From positions 4,526,001-4,590,000 of the forward strand of contig OY969903.1 in assembly GCA_963704405.1 (NCBI GenBank): a stretch of DNA of 64,000 bases, given 5' to 3'. The position numbers and the translations under genes were made by a program. Shown one piece after another: positions 1-9,651 of this stretch. The first letter of the stretch is position 1; the number at the start of each line of letters is the position of its first letter. This stretch comes from MFD01213-c1 sp963704405 (GTDB lineage: Bacteria > Planctomycetota > Phycisphaerae > Tepidisphaerales > Tepidisphaeraceae). The notes beneath the pieces are model-generated. The model had not been told where the DNA came from. It was given only the letters and a program-made list of their open reading frames with translations, and searched no databases.

Positions 1-47
1 AAAATCGCATTTGCTCGCAGCATGGCTCGGGCTTACAACCATCGCTC

Positions 48-677
48 ATGCCTGCGACGAATGTCATTTTGATCGATCATCCTGTTATCCAGACCAAGCT
101 GACCGAGTTGCGCGATTTCACGACGGATCATCGCAAGTTCCGCGCACTGCTGAATGAGATTGCCGCATTGATGGTCTATGAGGTGACGCGGGATTGGCCG
201 ACGCGCCCCCGGCCGGTGCAGACACCAATGGAGCGAACGACGGGGCAGGTGCTGGCGAGGAAAGTGACGCTGGTGCCGATCCTTCGCGCCGGGCTGGGGA
301 TGGCGGACGGCGTGTTGCATTTGCTGCCGGATGCGCGGGTGGGCCACCTTGGGGTTTATCGCGATGAAAAAACGCTGGAGCCGGTGAGTTACTATCAGAA
401 ATTACCGCCGGACATTGCAGACACGGAAGTGCTTTTGATCGATCCCATGCTGGCGACGGGCGGGAGCGGATCGGCGGCGGTTTCCTATCTGAAAAATGCC
501 GGCGTGAAGGCGATGAAGTTCGTCTGCCTGGTTGCGGCGCCGGAGGGGATCGATGCGCTTCATCGGCTTCATGCTGACGTGCCGATTTACACAGCCGCCA
601 TCGATCGGCAGTTGAATGAGAAAGGGTATATTTTGCCGGGACTGGGGGATGCGGGCGATCGAACGTTTGGGACGTAA
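48..677 (+). CDS. upp: Uracil phosphoribosyltransferase
   Basis: This enzyme salvages uracil: it joins uracil to PRPP to give UMP in the cytosol. The 209-residue product has the usual length for the family (E. coli Upp is about 208). The N-terminus (NVILIDHPVIQTKLTELRD) and the ILRAGLGM segment are typical. The PRPP-binding loop is DPMLATGGSGSA near residues 131-142, and the uracil-binding C-terminal segment GYILPGLGDAGDRTFGT is complete. The ATG at 48 gives the standard N-terminus. It is followed 100 bases later by the TerC gene on the same strand, with no obvious functional link. Confidence 0.95.
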   Translation: MPATNVILIDHPVIQTKLTELRDFTTDHRKFRALLNEIAALMVYEVTRDWPTRPRPVQTPMERTTGQVLARKVTLVPILRAGLGMADGVLHLLPDARVGHLGVYRDEKTLEPVSYYQKLPPDIADTEVLLIDPMLATGGSGSAAVSYLKNAGVKAMKFVCLVAAPEGIDALHRLHADVPIYTAAIDRQLNEKGYILPGLGDAGDRTFGT

Positions 678-780
678 AAAATGTCCGTTGTCAGTGGTCC
701 GCTGTTCGATGCTACTGCCGGAGCAGTGGTGACTGACCTCCAGCAACGTATGACGGACGACGGATAACTGACGCTTTCAC

Positions 781-1641
781 ATGCTCAACCAAACCTTTCA
801 ACCACACGATCTGCTGATTGTTTTGCTGCTGGTTGTGCTCGAGGGGGTTTTGTCGATTGATAATGCGCTGGTGCTCGGGCTGCTGGCGAAGCGGCTGCCC
901 AAGCCGCTGCAGCGGCGGGCGCTGACGTATGGATTGGTTGGCGCGTTTGTGTTCCGATTGGTGGCGATCGCAATTGCGACGAAATTGCTCGAGTGGCGCG
1001 TAGTGAAACTGATGGGGGGCGCTTACCTGATTTATGTGGCGTTGCGGCATCTTTTTTTTGCGGGGCCGCCGGAACATGAGAAAATCGTCGTGGGAGCGGA
1101 TGGGTTGCCGATTGCGGTGGATGAGCAGACGGGCAGGGCGCTGAACCAGGAGGAACTGGGAGAAGAGATGCTTCGGCAAACTCACGGCGCGAACGTCGAC
1201 ACAGACCTTATCATCAGCACGCATTCAAAAAAGTTCTGGTCGGCGGTGGCGGCGATTGAGATGACGGACATGGCATTCGCCGTTGATTCCATCCTTGCCG
1301 CAATCGCGCTGGTGGGACCGGCGCCTTCGGAAACGCCATCGGGAAGGCTTCATCCCAAACTTTGGGTCATTATCACCGGGGGGTTTCTCGGGGTCGCCCT
1401 GATGCGATTCGCCGCCATTATTTTCATCCGGCTGCTTGATCGATTTCCACGGTTTGAAATCTCGGCATATCTGCTGGTGTTTGTGATCGGCGGGAAGCTG
1501 GTGGCCGACTGGCATTTCAATGCGGATCAGATTTTGCTGGATTTTCATAGCCCCGGTTCTCTCGCGTTCTGGGTCTTCTGGTTGATGATGCTGCTCTGCT
1601 TTTCGGTGGGATTTTTACCGCGCGAAGACGCGGCGAAGTAA
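781..1641 (+). CDS. TerC family integral membrane protein
   Basis: This is a polytopic inner-membrane protein of the TerC/Alx family. Members are linked to tellurite resistance, pH response and, more recently, metal (manganese) efflux or metalation of exported proteins. The two family hallmarks are visible: SIDNALVLGLLAKRLP near residues 24-39 and MTDMAFAVDSILAAIALVG near residues 160-180. Between them lies a charged loop of about 80 residues (around 95-155), which is long for the family. At least seven hydrophobic segments can be seen. The specific substrate cannot be told from sequence. Confidence 0.9.
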   Translation: MLNQTFQPHDLLIVLLLVVLEGVLSIDNALVLGLLAKRLPKPLQRRALTYGLVGAFVFRLVAIAIATKLLEWRVVKLMGGAYLIYVALRHLFFAGPPEHEKIVVGADGLPIAVDEQTGRALNQEELGEEMLRQTHGANVDTDLIISTHSKKFWSAVAAIEMTDMAFAVDSILAAIALVGPAPSETPSGRLHPKLWVIITGGFLGVALMRFAAIIFIRLLDRFPRFEISAYLLVFVIGGKLVADWHFNADQILLDFHSPGSLAFWVFWLMMLLCFSVGFLPREDAAK

Positions 1642-1695
1642 ATTCGCAGGGCGATTGCCCTGCTTGTTTCGATGGCACAATAACAGGAGATTAAC

Positions 1696-2463
1696 ATGCG
1701 GTTAAAAGACAAAGTGGCGCTGGTGACGGGCGGCAATAGCGGCATCGGCAAGGCGATCGCCGAGCGATTCGCCGCCGAAGGGGCACACGTTGCGGTCAAC
1801 TATCGGCCGGGCGGCGACAGCGAAGCGCGAGCCATCGATGAAGTAAAAACATTTGGCACAACCGGCATCGCGGTCGCGGGTGATGTCAGCCAGCGGGCGG
1901 ATGTGGAGCGGATGATCGGTGAAGTGGTCGCCAGGTTTGGCCGCCTGGACATTGCGATCAATAACGCGGGCATAGAGATCAAGAAGCCGTTTCTGGATGT
2001 TTCAGATGATGAATGGAATCGTGTGATTGGTGTGAATCTGTTTGGCGCGTATCTGGTCAGTCAGACTGCCGCCCGGCAGATGGTTAAACAGGGGCCGGGG
2101 GGCAAGTTGCTGTTTGTCTCCTCTGTTCATGAAGACATTCCGTTTCCGGAATACACATCTTACTGCGCGAGCAAAGGCGGCATCCGGATGATGATGCGGA
2201 ACCTGGCGATGGAGCTTGCGCCGTACAAGATCAACTGCAACAACATCGCGCCGGGCGCGATCGCCACACCGATCAATCAGAAGGTTCTGGATGATCCGCA
2301 GGCGCGGGAAAATGCGATCAGCGAAATTCCATGGGGAAGATTTGGGCGGCCGGAAGAGGTGGCGAGCGTGGCGGTCTTTCTGGCGAGTGATGAGGCGGAA
2401 TATGTCACGGGGAGCACATATTACGTTGACGGAGGACTGACGCAGCAGGTAACGAAATATTGA
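1696..2463 (+). CDS. SDR family oxidoreductase (glucose 1-dehydrogenase-like)
   Basis: This is a classical short-chain dehydrogenase/reductase of 255 residues with an NAD(P)-binding Rossmann fold. Visible motifs are the cofactor glycine motif TGGNSGIGKAIA (near 10-21), NNAG (near 89-92), the catalytic serine in LLFVSSVHED, the YCASK active-site Tyr/Lys (near 155-159) and GAIATPIN after the last strand. The C-terminus YYVDGGLTQQV is typical of glucose 1-dehydrogenase and related enzymes. AGGAG at 1685-1689 lies 6 bases before the ATG at 1696 and supports the start. The substrate is not certain. Confidence 0.9.
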   Translation: MRLKDKVALVTGGNSGIGKAIAERFAAEGAHVAVNYRPGGDSEARAIDEVKTFGTTGIAVAGDVSQRADVERMIGEVVARFGRLDIAINNAGIEIKKPFLDVSDDEWNRVIGVNLFGAYLVSQTAARQMVKQGPGGKLLFVSSVHEDIPFPEYTSYCASKGGIRMMMRNLAMELAPYKINCNNIAPGAIATPINQKVLDDPQARENAISEIPWGRFGRPEEVASVAVFLASDEAEYVTGSTYYVDGGLTQQVTKY

Positions 2464-2583
2464 GGAGCTGAAAGTAGCCGCACGTCGCCTTTTTGCAGGC
2501 CGCATGCATGGAAGGCGTTTGAAATTCCGACGGAACACCGATGGCTGACGTATAGCAAGTGCGAATGGAAGCGGCGCGGTTTT

Positions 2584-4168
2584 CTATCGCTTTCTCGCCA
2601 GCGCGGCATCCAGCAAACCTTGCATCGGATCGGCTTTTCTCGCGCGCTCCAGTGCGACATCCATCGTGAACTGATTGGGATTTAGCTTCGCCGTCAGTTC
2701 ATCCCATTCCAGCGGTGTCGAAACTGTGGCGTCCGGAACCGCGCGGAGGACGTACGGCGGGACGACGTGGTGGCCTTTGGCGTTTTGAATCACGTCAATA
2801 TAGACCCGTCCTTCTCTTGCGGCTTTGGATCGTTCGATGGTGGCAATCTTGTGGAGGGACCGGGCGACATTGGCGGCGATGTTCATCGCCCATTCGCGGG
2901 CTTCGTCATAGCCGCCGTCGCGGCCCCAGGGGGTGAGGACATGCAGCCCGGATTTCCCGGAAGTTTTAACGTAGCTTTCCACCTTTTCAGCTTCGAGGTC
3001 AGAGTGAATCTGTCTGGCGATCTTTACGACGTCGGCAAAGCCGGCGTTGCCGCGGTCGAGGTCGAATAGAACGAAGTCGGGGTGATCGAGATCCCAGATG
3101 CGCGACAGATAGGGATGGAACGTAATAGTCCCCTGGTTCACCAGGTATGCGAGCGCGTTGTCGTCATTGACCAGGACGTATTCAACCTGCTTGCCGGATT
3201 CGGTCTTGAGATTCACGCGTGGCAGCCACTGCGGGTAATAGCCGGGCGTGTTTTTCTGCCAGAACCGCGGGGCGTCTGGTGTGATCAGGCCTTCAGGCAG
3301 GCGTTCGAGCGTCATTGGACGCGATTTGATATAGGGGATCAGATGCTCGGCGATCTCGAGGTAGAATCGGAGGATGTCGCCTTTGGTGACGCCCGCCTTT
3401 GGGAACATCATTTTTTCAACATGGGTAAATTCGATTTTCTTTTTTGTGGGGGACTCGGATTGCTTCTGCGATTTATGGATTGGGTTGAAGCTTCCGCGAG
3501 TTCCCGCTCGCAGGCGCGGCTGAGCGGTCGTGCCGCGGACGGAGGTCTTTTTAGATTTCGTCGAGGCGTTCTTTGATTCGATCAGGGCGCTCCCAGGCAT
3601 GGCGAATTCATCGCGCATTTTGATGAGCAGCCAGTTTTCCTTGGCGCTGGGACCGCCCATGCGCACGAGCGCAAAGAGGCCTTTGAGGCGCTTGCCGTGC
3701 AGTGTGATTTCTACTTTTCCGGAATGCATGCCGGCGGCGACATCGCCTTTGGGTGTGTAGGTTCCGTGATCCCAGATATCAACGTGGCCAGCGCCATATT
3801 CACCGGCCGGGATGTCGCCATGGAAGGTGGCGTAGCCGATGGGATGATCTTCGACGTGGACTGCCAGGCGTTTGATGCCGGGGTCGAGGGTGGGTTCCTT
3901 GGTGACGGCCCAGCTTTTGAGGACGCCGCCGGCTTCGAGACGGAAGTCCCAGTGCAGTCGGGTGGCCGCGTGTTTTTGGATGACAAAGATGGGTTGCCTG
4001 GCAGTCTTCATGACCTTTGGCGGCGGTTCTTTTGTCTTGGTGAAGTCTCGCTTGCGGTTGTATTCGCCAAGCAAAGCCGTAGACGACGTTTTCTTTTTGA
4101 CCGCGGACCTAGCCGGTGCGGATTTGGGGTGTTTGGCTCGCTGGGCAGTGCGGGGTGGCGATGGCCAT
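2584..4168 (-). CDS. LigD-type PE-Pol protein without ligase domain (start region frameshifted)
   Basis: The product joins a 3'-phosphoesterase (PE) domain to a primase-polymerase (Pol) domain, as in bacterial NHEJ LigD, but has no central ATP-dependent ligase domain. PE residues are seen in FVIQKHAATRLHWDFRLE and HVEDHPIGYATFHGDIPAGEYG. The Pol domain has the metal-binding DLD of FVLFDLDRG and TSGKSGLHVLTPW. The order is PE then Pol, about 527 residues. The open frame continues upstream to 4329, but that extension looks non-coding. The best start, ATG at 4166-4168 with AGGAG five bases upstream, is one base out of frame; removing one base from the C4 run (GGGG at 4152-4155 on the + strand) restores MAIATRTAQRAK leading into the PE domain. 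I infer a sequencing error or a near-start frameshift. No ku gene is in the window. Confidence 0.85.
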
Positions 4169-4173
4169 TTTCG

Positions 4174-4178
4174 CTCCT
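4174..4178 (-). promoter_or_regulatory. Ribosome binding site for the ligD-like gene
   Basis: On the minus strand AGGAG is followed by five bases and ATG (4166-4168). The ATG is out of frame with the long PE-Pol reading frame by one base, so this site is the main argument that a base was miscounted at 4152-4155. Confidence 0.55.
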
Positions 4179-4414
4179 GAGGTTTTAGGGTCGTGCGACG
4201 ATTTGGCAAAAATCGCCGCAATAGGTGGACCGAAGCAAGAAGCGTGCAACGTCCATACCGCCGATGGGGCCGGTTCATGCAGGGAATTCTGCTTATATGG
4301 ATCTGCGCGTTGACAACATTCGCATCCACAGACGAAACTGCGCACGGCTGTTTGCCGTATTATCTGGGACACCGCGCAAGGTGATGGCCCGGTATGGCTG
4401 AATAGTTCGAAAGC

Positions 4415-5128
4415 ATGTTGGAAAGACGTATGTCGCAGGCGATTTTACCTGATCTGGGAATGGAAATGAGCGACGCAGGGCCGATCTCTTCCCGCCCGCC
4501 GGCTTCATCCGCGCCGGGAACGCCTTCGGTGTCGTCCGGCACACCGGCGGACGTCGCCATTCCCGCGCCGGGCAAAGGCGCCAGAATGCAGGAGCGCCAG
4601 GGAACTTGGTATGACCGGGTGGAAGCGTTCATCAGCCGGCTGAGTGTTCGCGATAACTTTTGGCGGAGTGTCTGCTCGCTGATCTGGTTGCCGCTGGCGT
4701 TTTTCAGCGGGCTGAAGATGAAGCAGTTGGACGCCGACACATTTGCCGCGATCCTGCCTTTCCGCCGATTTAATCGCAACTGGTATCGCGCGATGGCCGG
4801 CGGCGCGCTGCTGGCCAACAGCGAAATCGCCGGCGGGGCTTATGTATTTGGCATCTGCGGCGGGGATTACACCGTTGTCTGCAAGAACCTGAACTATACG
4901 TTTCTTCGCCCGTGCTACGGACCGGCGGTGTACCGGATGAAATCTCGGGAAGACATTCACGCGCTGGTCGCCAGTCAGAATGAATTCAACATCACGCTCG
5001 ATCTTGATGTGCTGCAGCAGGCATCGCGAATCGGCGAAAAAGACAAGCGAGTGGGGAAATGTGATGCGACGTTCCATGTCACGCCGAAAGTGCATCACAA
5101 AGTGAAGGCAGCGAGGAAGAGGAAGTAG
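4415..5128 (+). CDS. DUF4442-like hotdog-fold protein
   Basis: A 237-residue cytosolic protein. The first 60 residues are rich in Ala/Pro/Ser and look disordered. The central part (LPFRRFNRNWYRAMAGGALL, and later VCKNLNYTFLRPC) resembles DUF4442 and other single-hotdog acyl-thioesterase-like proteins, which often bind acyl-CoA or acyl-ACP. The C-terminus is Lys/Arg rich (KVHHKVKAARKRK). Its stop is followed directly by the GTG of the next membrane protein (no gap), so the two are probably co-translated. Start choice is uncertain: in-frame ATGs at 4415, 4430 and 4460 are all possible. Confidence 0.65.
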   Translation: MLERRMSQAILPDLGMEMSDAGPISSRPPASSAPGTPSVSSGTPADVAIPAPGKGARMQERQGTWYDRVEAFISRLSVRDNFWRSVCSLIWLPLAFFSGLKMKQLDADTFAAILPFRRFNRNWYRAMAGGALLANSEIAGGAYVFGICGGDYTVVCKNLNYTFLRPCYGPAVYRMKSREDIHALVASQNEFNITLDLDVLQQASRIGEKDKRVGKCDATFHVTPKVHHKVKAARKRK

Positions 5129-6355
5129 GTGAACGAATCTGCCGCTTCACCGCTGCGCGCGATCTCCTGGGGGGTTTATCTTGCCTGTTCCTGGACGTGG
5201 TGCATCGGGATGTTCCTGCCGGTGCTGCTGGTGCGCGATTACGGCATCGCCGGGTGGGTGATTTTTGCAATCCCCAATGTGATCGGAGCGGCGGCCATGG
5301 GGTGGGTGCTCGCAAGGCCTGGCGCAAGCGAGCGCATGGTTGCGGAGCATCGATCGGCGTGCGTGGCGTTTTCAGCCATCACGCTGGCATTTCATGCGTT
5401 CTTTATCACCTGGCTGGCATATCGCGTGATTCCGATTCAGTGGTGTGTCGCCGCCGTCGTGGGTGGATCGGCTTTCGCCGTGATCCTTCGCAGCAAAAGG
5501 TCATTGGATCTGATTCTGGCCGGGATCGTGATTGGCATTTCACTGATCGTTTTGGCGCACGGACTGAATCACTTCAACATTTCCGAACGCAAGGGATTGA
5601 AGAGCGCAGTTGATCTGATCTGGCTTACTCCCGTCTGCGTATTCGGGTTTGTGCTGTGTCCTTATCTGGACCTCACATTCCATCGCGCCAAGCAGGCCAC
5701 AAGCCCGGGTGAGGGAAAGATCGCATTTGGCGCAGGCTTTGGCGTATTTTTTCTGGCGATGATCTTCCTCACGCTGCTGTATGAAGGGGATTTTATCTGG
5801 GAGCGGAACTTTGGCTCGTTTGGGCCCGATGGGCTCCGCACATGGGTGGCGTTACATATTGCGGCACAGGCCGGGTTTACCTGGGGAGCACACCTGAGAG
5901 TGGTTCCTCGCCCGATAGGGAGCGATCTGCCGATATGGATCATCGCGGGTTTGCTGGCGGCGATCGGTGGTTATTGCGTCTGGCAGCCTTCGCTTGAAGT
6001 GTTCCTCATGCGGCATTCGGGGATGCTCACGGGGGAAGCGATTTACCGGAGCTTCATGGCGTTTTATGGGCTTGTTTTCCCGGCATATGTGTGGATCTGC
6101 ATGGCGCCGATTCACGGACGAGCGCCGGGGGTGAACCGCCGATCGATAATGGTGTGCTGTTTAGCGGTGTTGATGGCAAGCCCAATGTATTTCATCGGGT
6201 TTATCATTGGTAAAATGATCTGGCTTGCGCCGGGCCTGGGAATTGTGCTTTTGGCGAGGTTTTTCGCGGAAAATGGAGCTGCAAACGGTGCAGACGCCTG
6301 CAAGGATGAAACTATCCGCCACGACGGGCGTCCTACAATTGGGTATACTGAATAA
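5129..6355 (+). CDS. Multipass membrane protein of unknown function
   Basis: I do not recognise this 408-residue protein. It has about ten strongly hydrophobic segments spread over its length and a polar tail after the last one, so it is an inner-membrane protein. A conserved-looking stretch, VLCPYLDLTFHRAKQA (near 185-200), sits after a predicted helix. The GTG start at 5129 directly follows the stop of the hotdog-like gene (TAG at 5126-5128), a junction typical of translational coupling. No transporter family signature could be named with confidence. Confidence 0.75.
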   Translation: MNESAASPLRAISWGVYLACSWTWCIGMFLPVLLVRDYGIAGWVIFAIPNVIGAAAMGWVLARPGASERMVAEHRSACVAFSAITLAFHAFFITWLAYRVIPIQWCVAAVVGGSAFAVILRSKRSLDLILAGIVIGISLIVLAHGLNHFNISERKGLKSAVDLIWLTPVCVFGFVLCPYLDLTFHRAKQATSPGEGKIAFGAGFGVFFLAMIFLTLLYEGDFIWERNFGSFGPDGLRTWVALHIAAQAGFTWGAHLRVVPRPIGSDLPIWIIAGLLAAIGGYCVWQPSLEVFLMRHSGMLTGEAIYRSFMAFYGLVFPAYVWICMAPIHGRAPGVNRRSIMVCCLAVLMASPMYFIGFIIGKMIWLAPGLGIVLLARFFAENGAANGADACKDETIRHDGRPTIGYTE

Positions 6356-6403
6356 GAGGCCCCAGCGCATGAGAGGGTGGAATCTACTGTCAGAGGTATT
6401 GCC

Positions 6404-8320
6404 ATGAAACACGCTCGACGATCGACTCTTCTTGTCAGTGCAGCCGCCGCGGCTTTGTTCATCATGGGATGGACTTCGCATGCGCAGGCACAGTATCGGG
6501 TTGATACCGGCCGAACCAATGACGCCAATCCGCGCATCGGCAGCGGCGGATACAACACTGGCTCCGACGTCACGCAGCGCGAGTTGAACGGCAACCAGAT
6601 CGTCACCGGCAATGTCACTGGATTGAATTACTTTCATCAGAGCGTCGGATACCAGGATCCAAACGTGCTCGGCACTGCCACCCAAACGGGCCAATCGGAT
6701 CGCTTTCTGGCAATCTCCGGTCCGGTGAATTATGGCAGCCGCACCACGGGGGCTTCGAATGCATTGCCGTTCTACAGCACGGCGAACATCACCACTGCGC
6801 CACCCCCCAACTTTGTGACGACCCCGGGGAACGGCGCATTGATTCCCGCGCCGACTGTCAGCAATCAAACAAACGATACGCGCGTCGGCATGACGAATTC
6901 GGTGGTCGGGCAGCCCACGCTTGCCCGACCCGGTGAACTGGATCTTCCTGGTCCGGTCGATCCATCCGGCAATACGTCGGCGCTGACGGCGTCGCCGCTA
7001 TATGGCATCCGCGCCTGGAGCCCCAACGACGCCAGCGATGCATACTTCATATCGCGATATACCAACCTGCAGCCAACGAATTCTTCCAGCGGGAGCGGGC
7101 TCGATAATGCCTCAATCCAGAAAATGCGCAACGAGTTGAACAGCACTATGATTGATGCCAATGGTCAGCCTGTGAACTCCGCGCAAAATGCGAATGGGGC
7201 CAACCCCAATGCCGTGAACAATCCGGCGATGAGCGCAAACGTCAGCGGCAACAACACGGCAAATACTCCTGGCGGGGCTGCTAACGGAACCGCCGCCAGC
7301 GGGCCACAGAATGCCCTGATGCAATCGCAGATCGTGAACAACCAGCCTCTGACTGCGACCCCGTTGAACTCGGCAGTCTCTAACCCGCAAGCCAACGGCA
7401 CCTCGTCCCTCGAGCCCGGCGTGCAGCAGCGATTGCTGGACCTCGTGAAACCGGAAGATCAGACCCCCCAGCTAAAGGAGCTTGAGCAGCGGCTGGCGCA
7501 GCAGCGCGGCAAGATGAACAACCAGGAAGCCAACCGTGCCTATAACCAGGAGCGGCTGTTTAATGACAATTCCAAAAAGCTCGCTGAAGCCACCGCCGAA
7601 CCCGGCATGAATCCGGCGAATCCCAATGAAACCCCAAACAATACCGCCGGCACACCGGGCATGTCGGGGGGCCCTTCCGATGCCACGCCAACGGTTCCCG
7701 CTCCCGGTACAGATGCCGGCGGCGTTCCGAACAATTCAGGCCCTAATGACGATGTTTTGAAAAAGACGACGCCTCCGATGAATCCCGTCGTCACCGGGCC
7801 GTTAAATTCAGGATCGCAGCAGGCTTACATCATCACGAGCTTAGCGACGGGTGTTAAGGCGAAGGGCCTGGCCGGTCTGCTGACCACCGCCGAAGATCAG
7901 ATGCGTCAGGGCAAATTTACCAATGCGCTGGATACTTATGATTCAGCCCAGCAGGTTGCTCCGAATAATCCCTTCATCACGCTGGGCCGCGGATTTGCGG
8001 AATTGGGCGCATCGTACTATGGAAAAGCGGAGTCTGATCTCCGCCGCTCCTTCGCTGCCGAGCCGGCCGTGCTGGTCGGGCAATATGATCTCAAGGGTTT
8101 TTTGGGTGAAGATCGCCTGAAATTCATCGTAAAGGATTTGAAGGAGATCATGAGCAGCGAAAAAAGCGAGCGGCCCGCGTTTCTGCTGGCGTATATATCG
8201 CACAATGTCGGCGACGACGAAAACGCCGCGAAGTATCTGACGGAAGTTGAACAGCGCGCCGGTGGTGATGATGCGGTCATTCGACTGATGCGGGAAACAT
8301 GGGGCCTGAAGAAGGAATAG
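6404..8320 (+). CDS. Secreted TPR-containing protein
   Basis: A 638-residue exported protein. The start is the ATG at 6404, which has AGAGG at 6392-6396; a GTG at 6377 would only add nine residues before the signal peptide. The signal peptide runs from KHARRSTLLVSAAAAALF to the AQA cleavage region near residue 29. The middle (about 35-440) is rich in Asn, Pro, Gly and Thr and of low complexity. A tetratricopeptide-like region follows (GKFTNALDTYDSAQQVAPNN near residue 505). It probably acts in the periplasm as a scaffold; the role is unknown. It lies just ahead of a parvulin lipoprotein on the same strand, suggesting a shared envelope role. Confidence 0.8.
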   Translation: MKHARRSTLLVSAAAAALFIMGWTSHAQAQYRVDTGRTNDANPRIGSGGYNTGSDVTQRELNGNQIVTGNVTGLNYFHQSVGYQDPNVLGTATQTGQSDRFLAISGPVNYGSRTTGASNALPFYSTANITTAPPPNFVTTPGNGALIPAPTVSNQTNDTRVGMTNSVVGQPTLARPGELDLPGPVDPSGNTSALTASPLYGIRAWSPNDASDAYFISRYTNLQPTNSSSGSGLDNASIQKMRNELNSTMIDANGQPVNSAQNANGANPNAVNNPAMSANVSGNNTANTPGGAANGTAASGPQNALMQSQIVNNQPLTATPLNSAVSNPQANGTSSLEPGVQQRLLDLVKPEDQTPQLKELEQRLAQQRGKMNNQEANRAYNQERLFNDNSKKLAEATAEPGMNPANPNETPNNTAGTPGMSGGPSDATPTVPAPGTDAGGVPNNSGPNDDVLKKTTPPMNPVVTGPLNSGSQQAYIITSLATGVKAKGLAGLLTTAEDQMRQGKFTNALDTYDSAQQVAPNNPFITLGRGFAELGASYYGKAESDLRRSFAAEPAVLVGQYDLKGFLGEDRLKFIVKDLKEIMSSEKSERPAFLLAYISHNVGDDENAAKYLTEVEQRAGGDDAVIRLMRETWGLKKE

Positions 8321-8414
8321 CGAACGCCGCCAAAATCGCGGCTCGCAAAAAGCGGCCTGCGGTTCCGTTGTCGCCACCAATCCATTCTGATACTTTCCCA
8401 TCCGCAAGTTGCCT

Positions 8415-8420
8415 AGGAGA
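8415..8420 (+). promoter_or_regulatory. Ribosome binding site fixing a TTG start
   Basis: AGGAGA is followed by six bases and TTG at 8427. This makes TTG-8427, not the in-frame TTG at 8409, the likely start, giving a clean lipoprotein signal peptide (MRKKLAGIC...). Confidence 0.7.
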
Positions 8421-8426
8421 TTCCCC

Positions 8427-9617
8427 TTGAGGAAAAAGCTGGCTGGAATATGTTTAACCGCCGCCGCCGCGGGTTCGGGACTCTTGCCGGGATGCAAGAC
8501 CAGCCCTTCTCCTGCGCCTTCAGGTGTGCAAACCACGCAGGTTTCTGAATCGACCAATCCGCGGCCGGACCATTTTCCAACGACGGCGCAGGCCGGCGCT
8601 GAAGTGGTCGCCCGTGTCAACGGGCAGCCGATTACCCGCGCAGAACTTGAAGGCCCGCTGGTCGAGGCTTATGGATTAAGCGTCCTGCTTAATATTGTGC
8701 AGTTGGAGTTGGCTAAACAGCAGGTTACCAGGCAGGGCCTCAAGGTCACGCCGCAGGATGTGCAGCAGGAGCGGCTGCGCACGCTCTCGCAGATGTTTAC
8801 GGATGCGCCTAAGACGGATTATGACCAGTTGCTCGATCAATTCATCCGTCAGCAGCACATCAGCCGCTCTGAGTTTGATCTGGTCATTGAAACCAACGCT
8901 TATCTGCGAAAGTTCGCCGAGCCGCAGCTTGCCGGGAAGATTACCGATGAGATGGTGCGCAGCGGCTTCAGCCAGTTGTATGGCGAAAACCGTGTGATCC
9001 GTGATATCGAACTGCCCAATGTGCGCGAGGCCCAGCAGGCACGGGCGCGCATTCAAGCGGGCGAACCGTTCGAAAAGGTCGCCGCGGAAATGAGCCACGA
9101 TCGCCGCACTGCCTCGCTCGGCGGCGAGCTTCCGCAATTCAGTGCCCAGGCAATGAATATCCCAAAAGTCATCAAAGACACCGCCTTCACGCTGCAGCCC
9201 GGCCAGTTGTCTGACACGCTGGTGGATGGAACCACTTATCACGTCATTAAGCTCATCAGCATCATTCCGCCGAAAGTTGTGAAGTTTGAGGATATAAAGG
9301 ACAGCGTTCGCCAGACGCTTGAAGAGCAATGGATGGAATTCGCGGTGAAGGAATTTCGCAACCAGATCGCGCAGGTGGCGCTGCAAACGATGCAGATTGA
9401 CGAGCCGATCTTGCATGAACAATGGAACCGCCGACTGGAACAGCAGCGGTCGTCTGTCCACGACCGCGATTCTGCGCTGCAGGAAGTCAACCGCGCCCGC
9501 CAGAACGCGGCCACCGAACCTGCGACTGCTCCAGCGACAACCGAACCTGCCGGCCCCGCATCATCGACCGGCCCTGCCGCAGTTTTGCCACCGACAACAT
9601 CCTCCACACGCCCGTAG
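8427..9617 (+). CDS. Parvulin-type peptidyl-prolyl isomerase lipoprotein (SurA/PrsA-like)
   Basis: This 396-residue protein is probably a periplasmic folding factor. It begins with a lipoprotein signal peptide: RKK, a hydrophobic stretch, then LLPGC near residue 23, where the Cys would be lipidated. A SurA-N-like helical region (about 55-185, with VARVNGQPITRAELE) precedes a parvulin domain (about 190-285; FEKVAAEMSHDRRTASLGGE, AFTLQPGQLSD and YHVIKL are the usual conserved parts). The tail is Ala/Pro/Thr rich. The TTG start is set by AGGAGA at 8415-8420. It follows the TPR protein by about 100 bases. Confidence 0.87.
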   Translation: MRKKLAGICLTAAAAGSGLLPGCKTSPSPAPSGVQTTQVSESTNPRPDHFPTTAQAGAEVVARVNGQPITRAELEGPLVEAYGLSVLLNIVQLELAKQQVTRQGLKVTPQDVQQERLRTLSQMFTDAPKTDYDQLLDQFIRQQHISRSEFDLVIETNAYLRKFAEPQLAGKITDEMVRSGFSQLYGENRVIRDIELPNVREAQQARARIQAGEPFEKVAAEMSHDRRTASLGGELPQFSAQAMNIPKVIKDTAFTLQPGQLSDTLVDGTTYHVIKLISIIPPKVVKFEDIKDSVRQTLEEQWMEFAVKEFRNQIAQVALQTMQIDEPILHEQWNRRLEQQRSSVHDRDSALQEVNRARQNAATEPATAPATTEPAGPASSTGPAAVLPPTTSSTRP

Positions 9618-9651
9618 CAGACGAAACCGGTTTTCGTCTTAACCAATTCTT

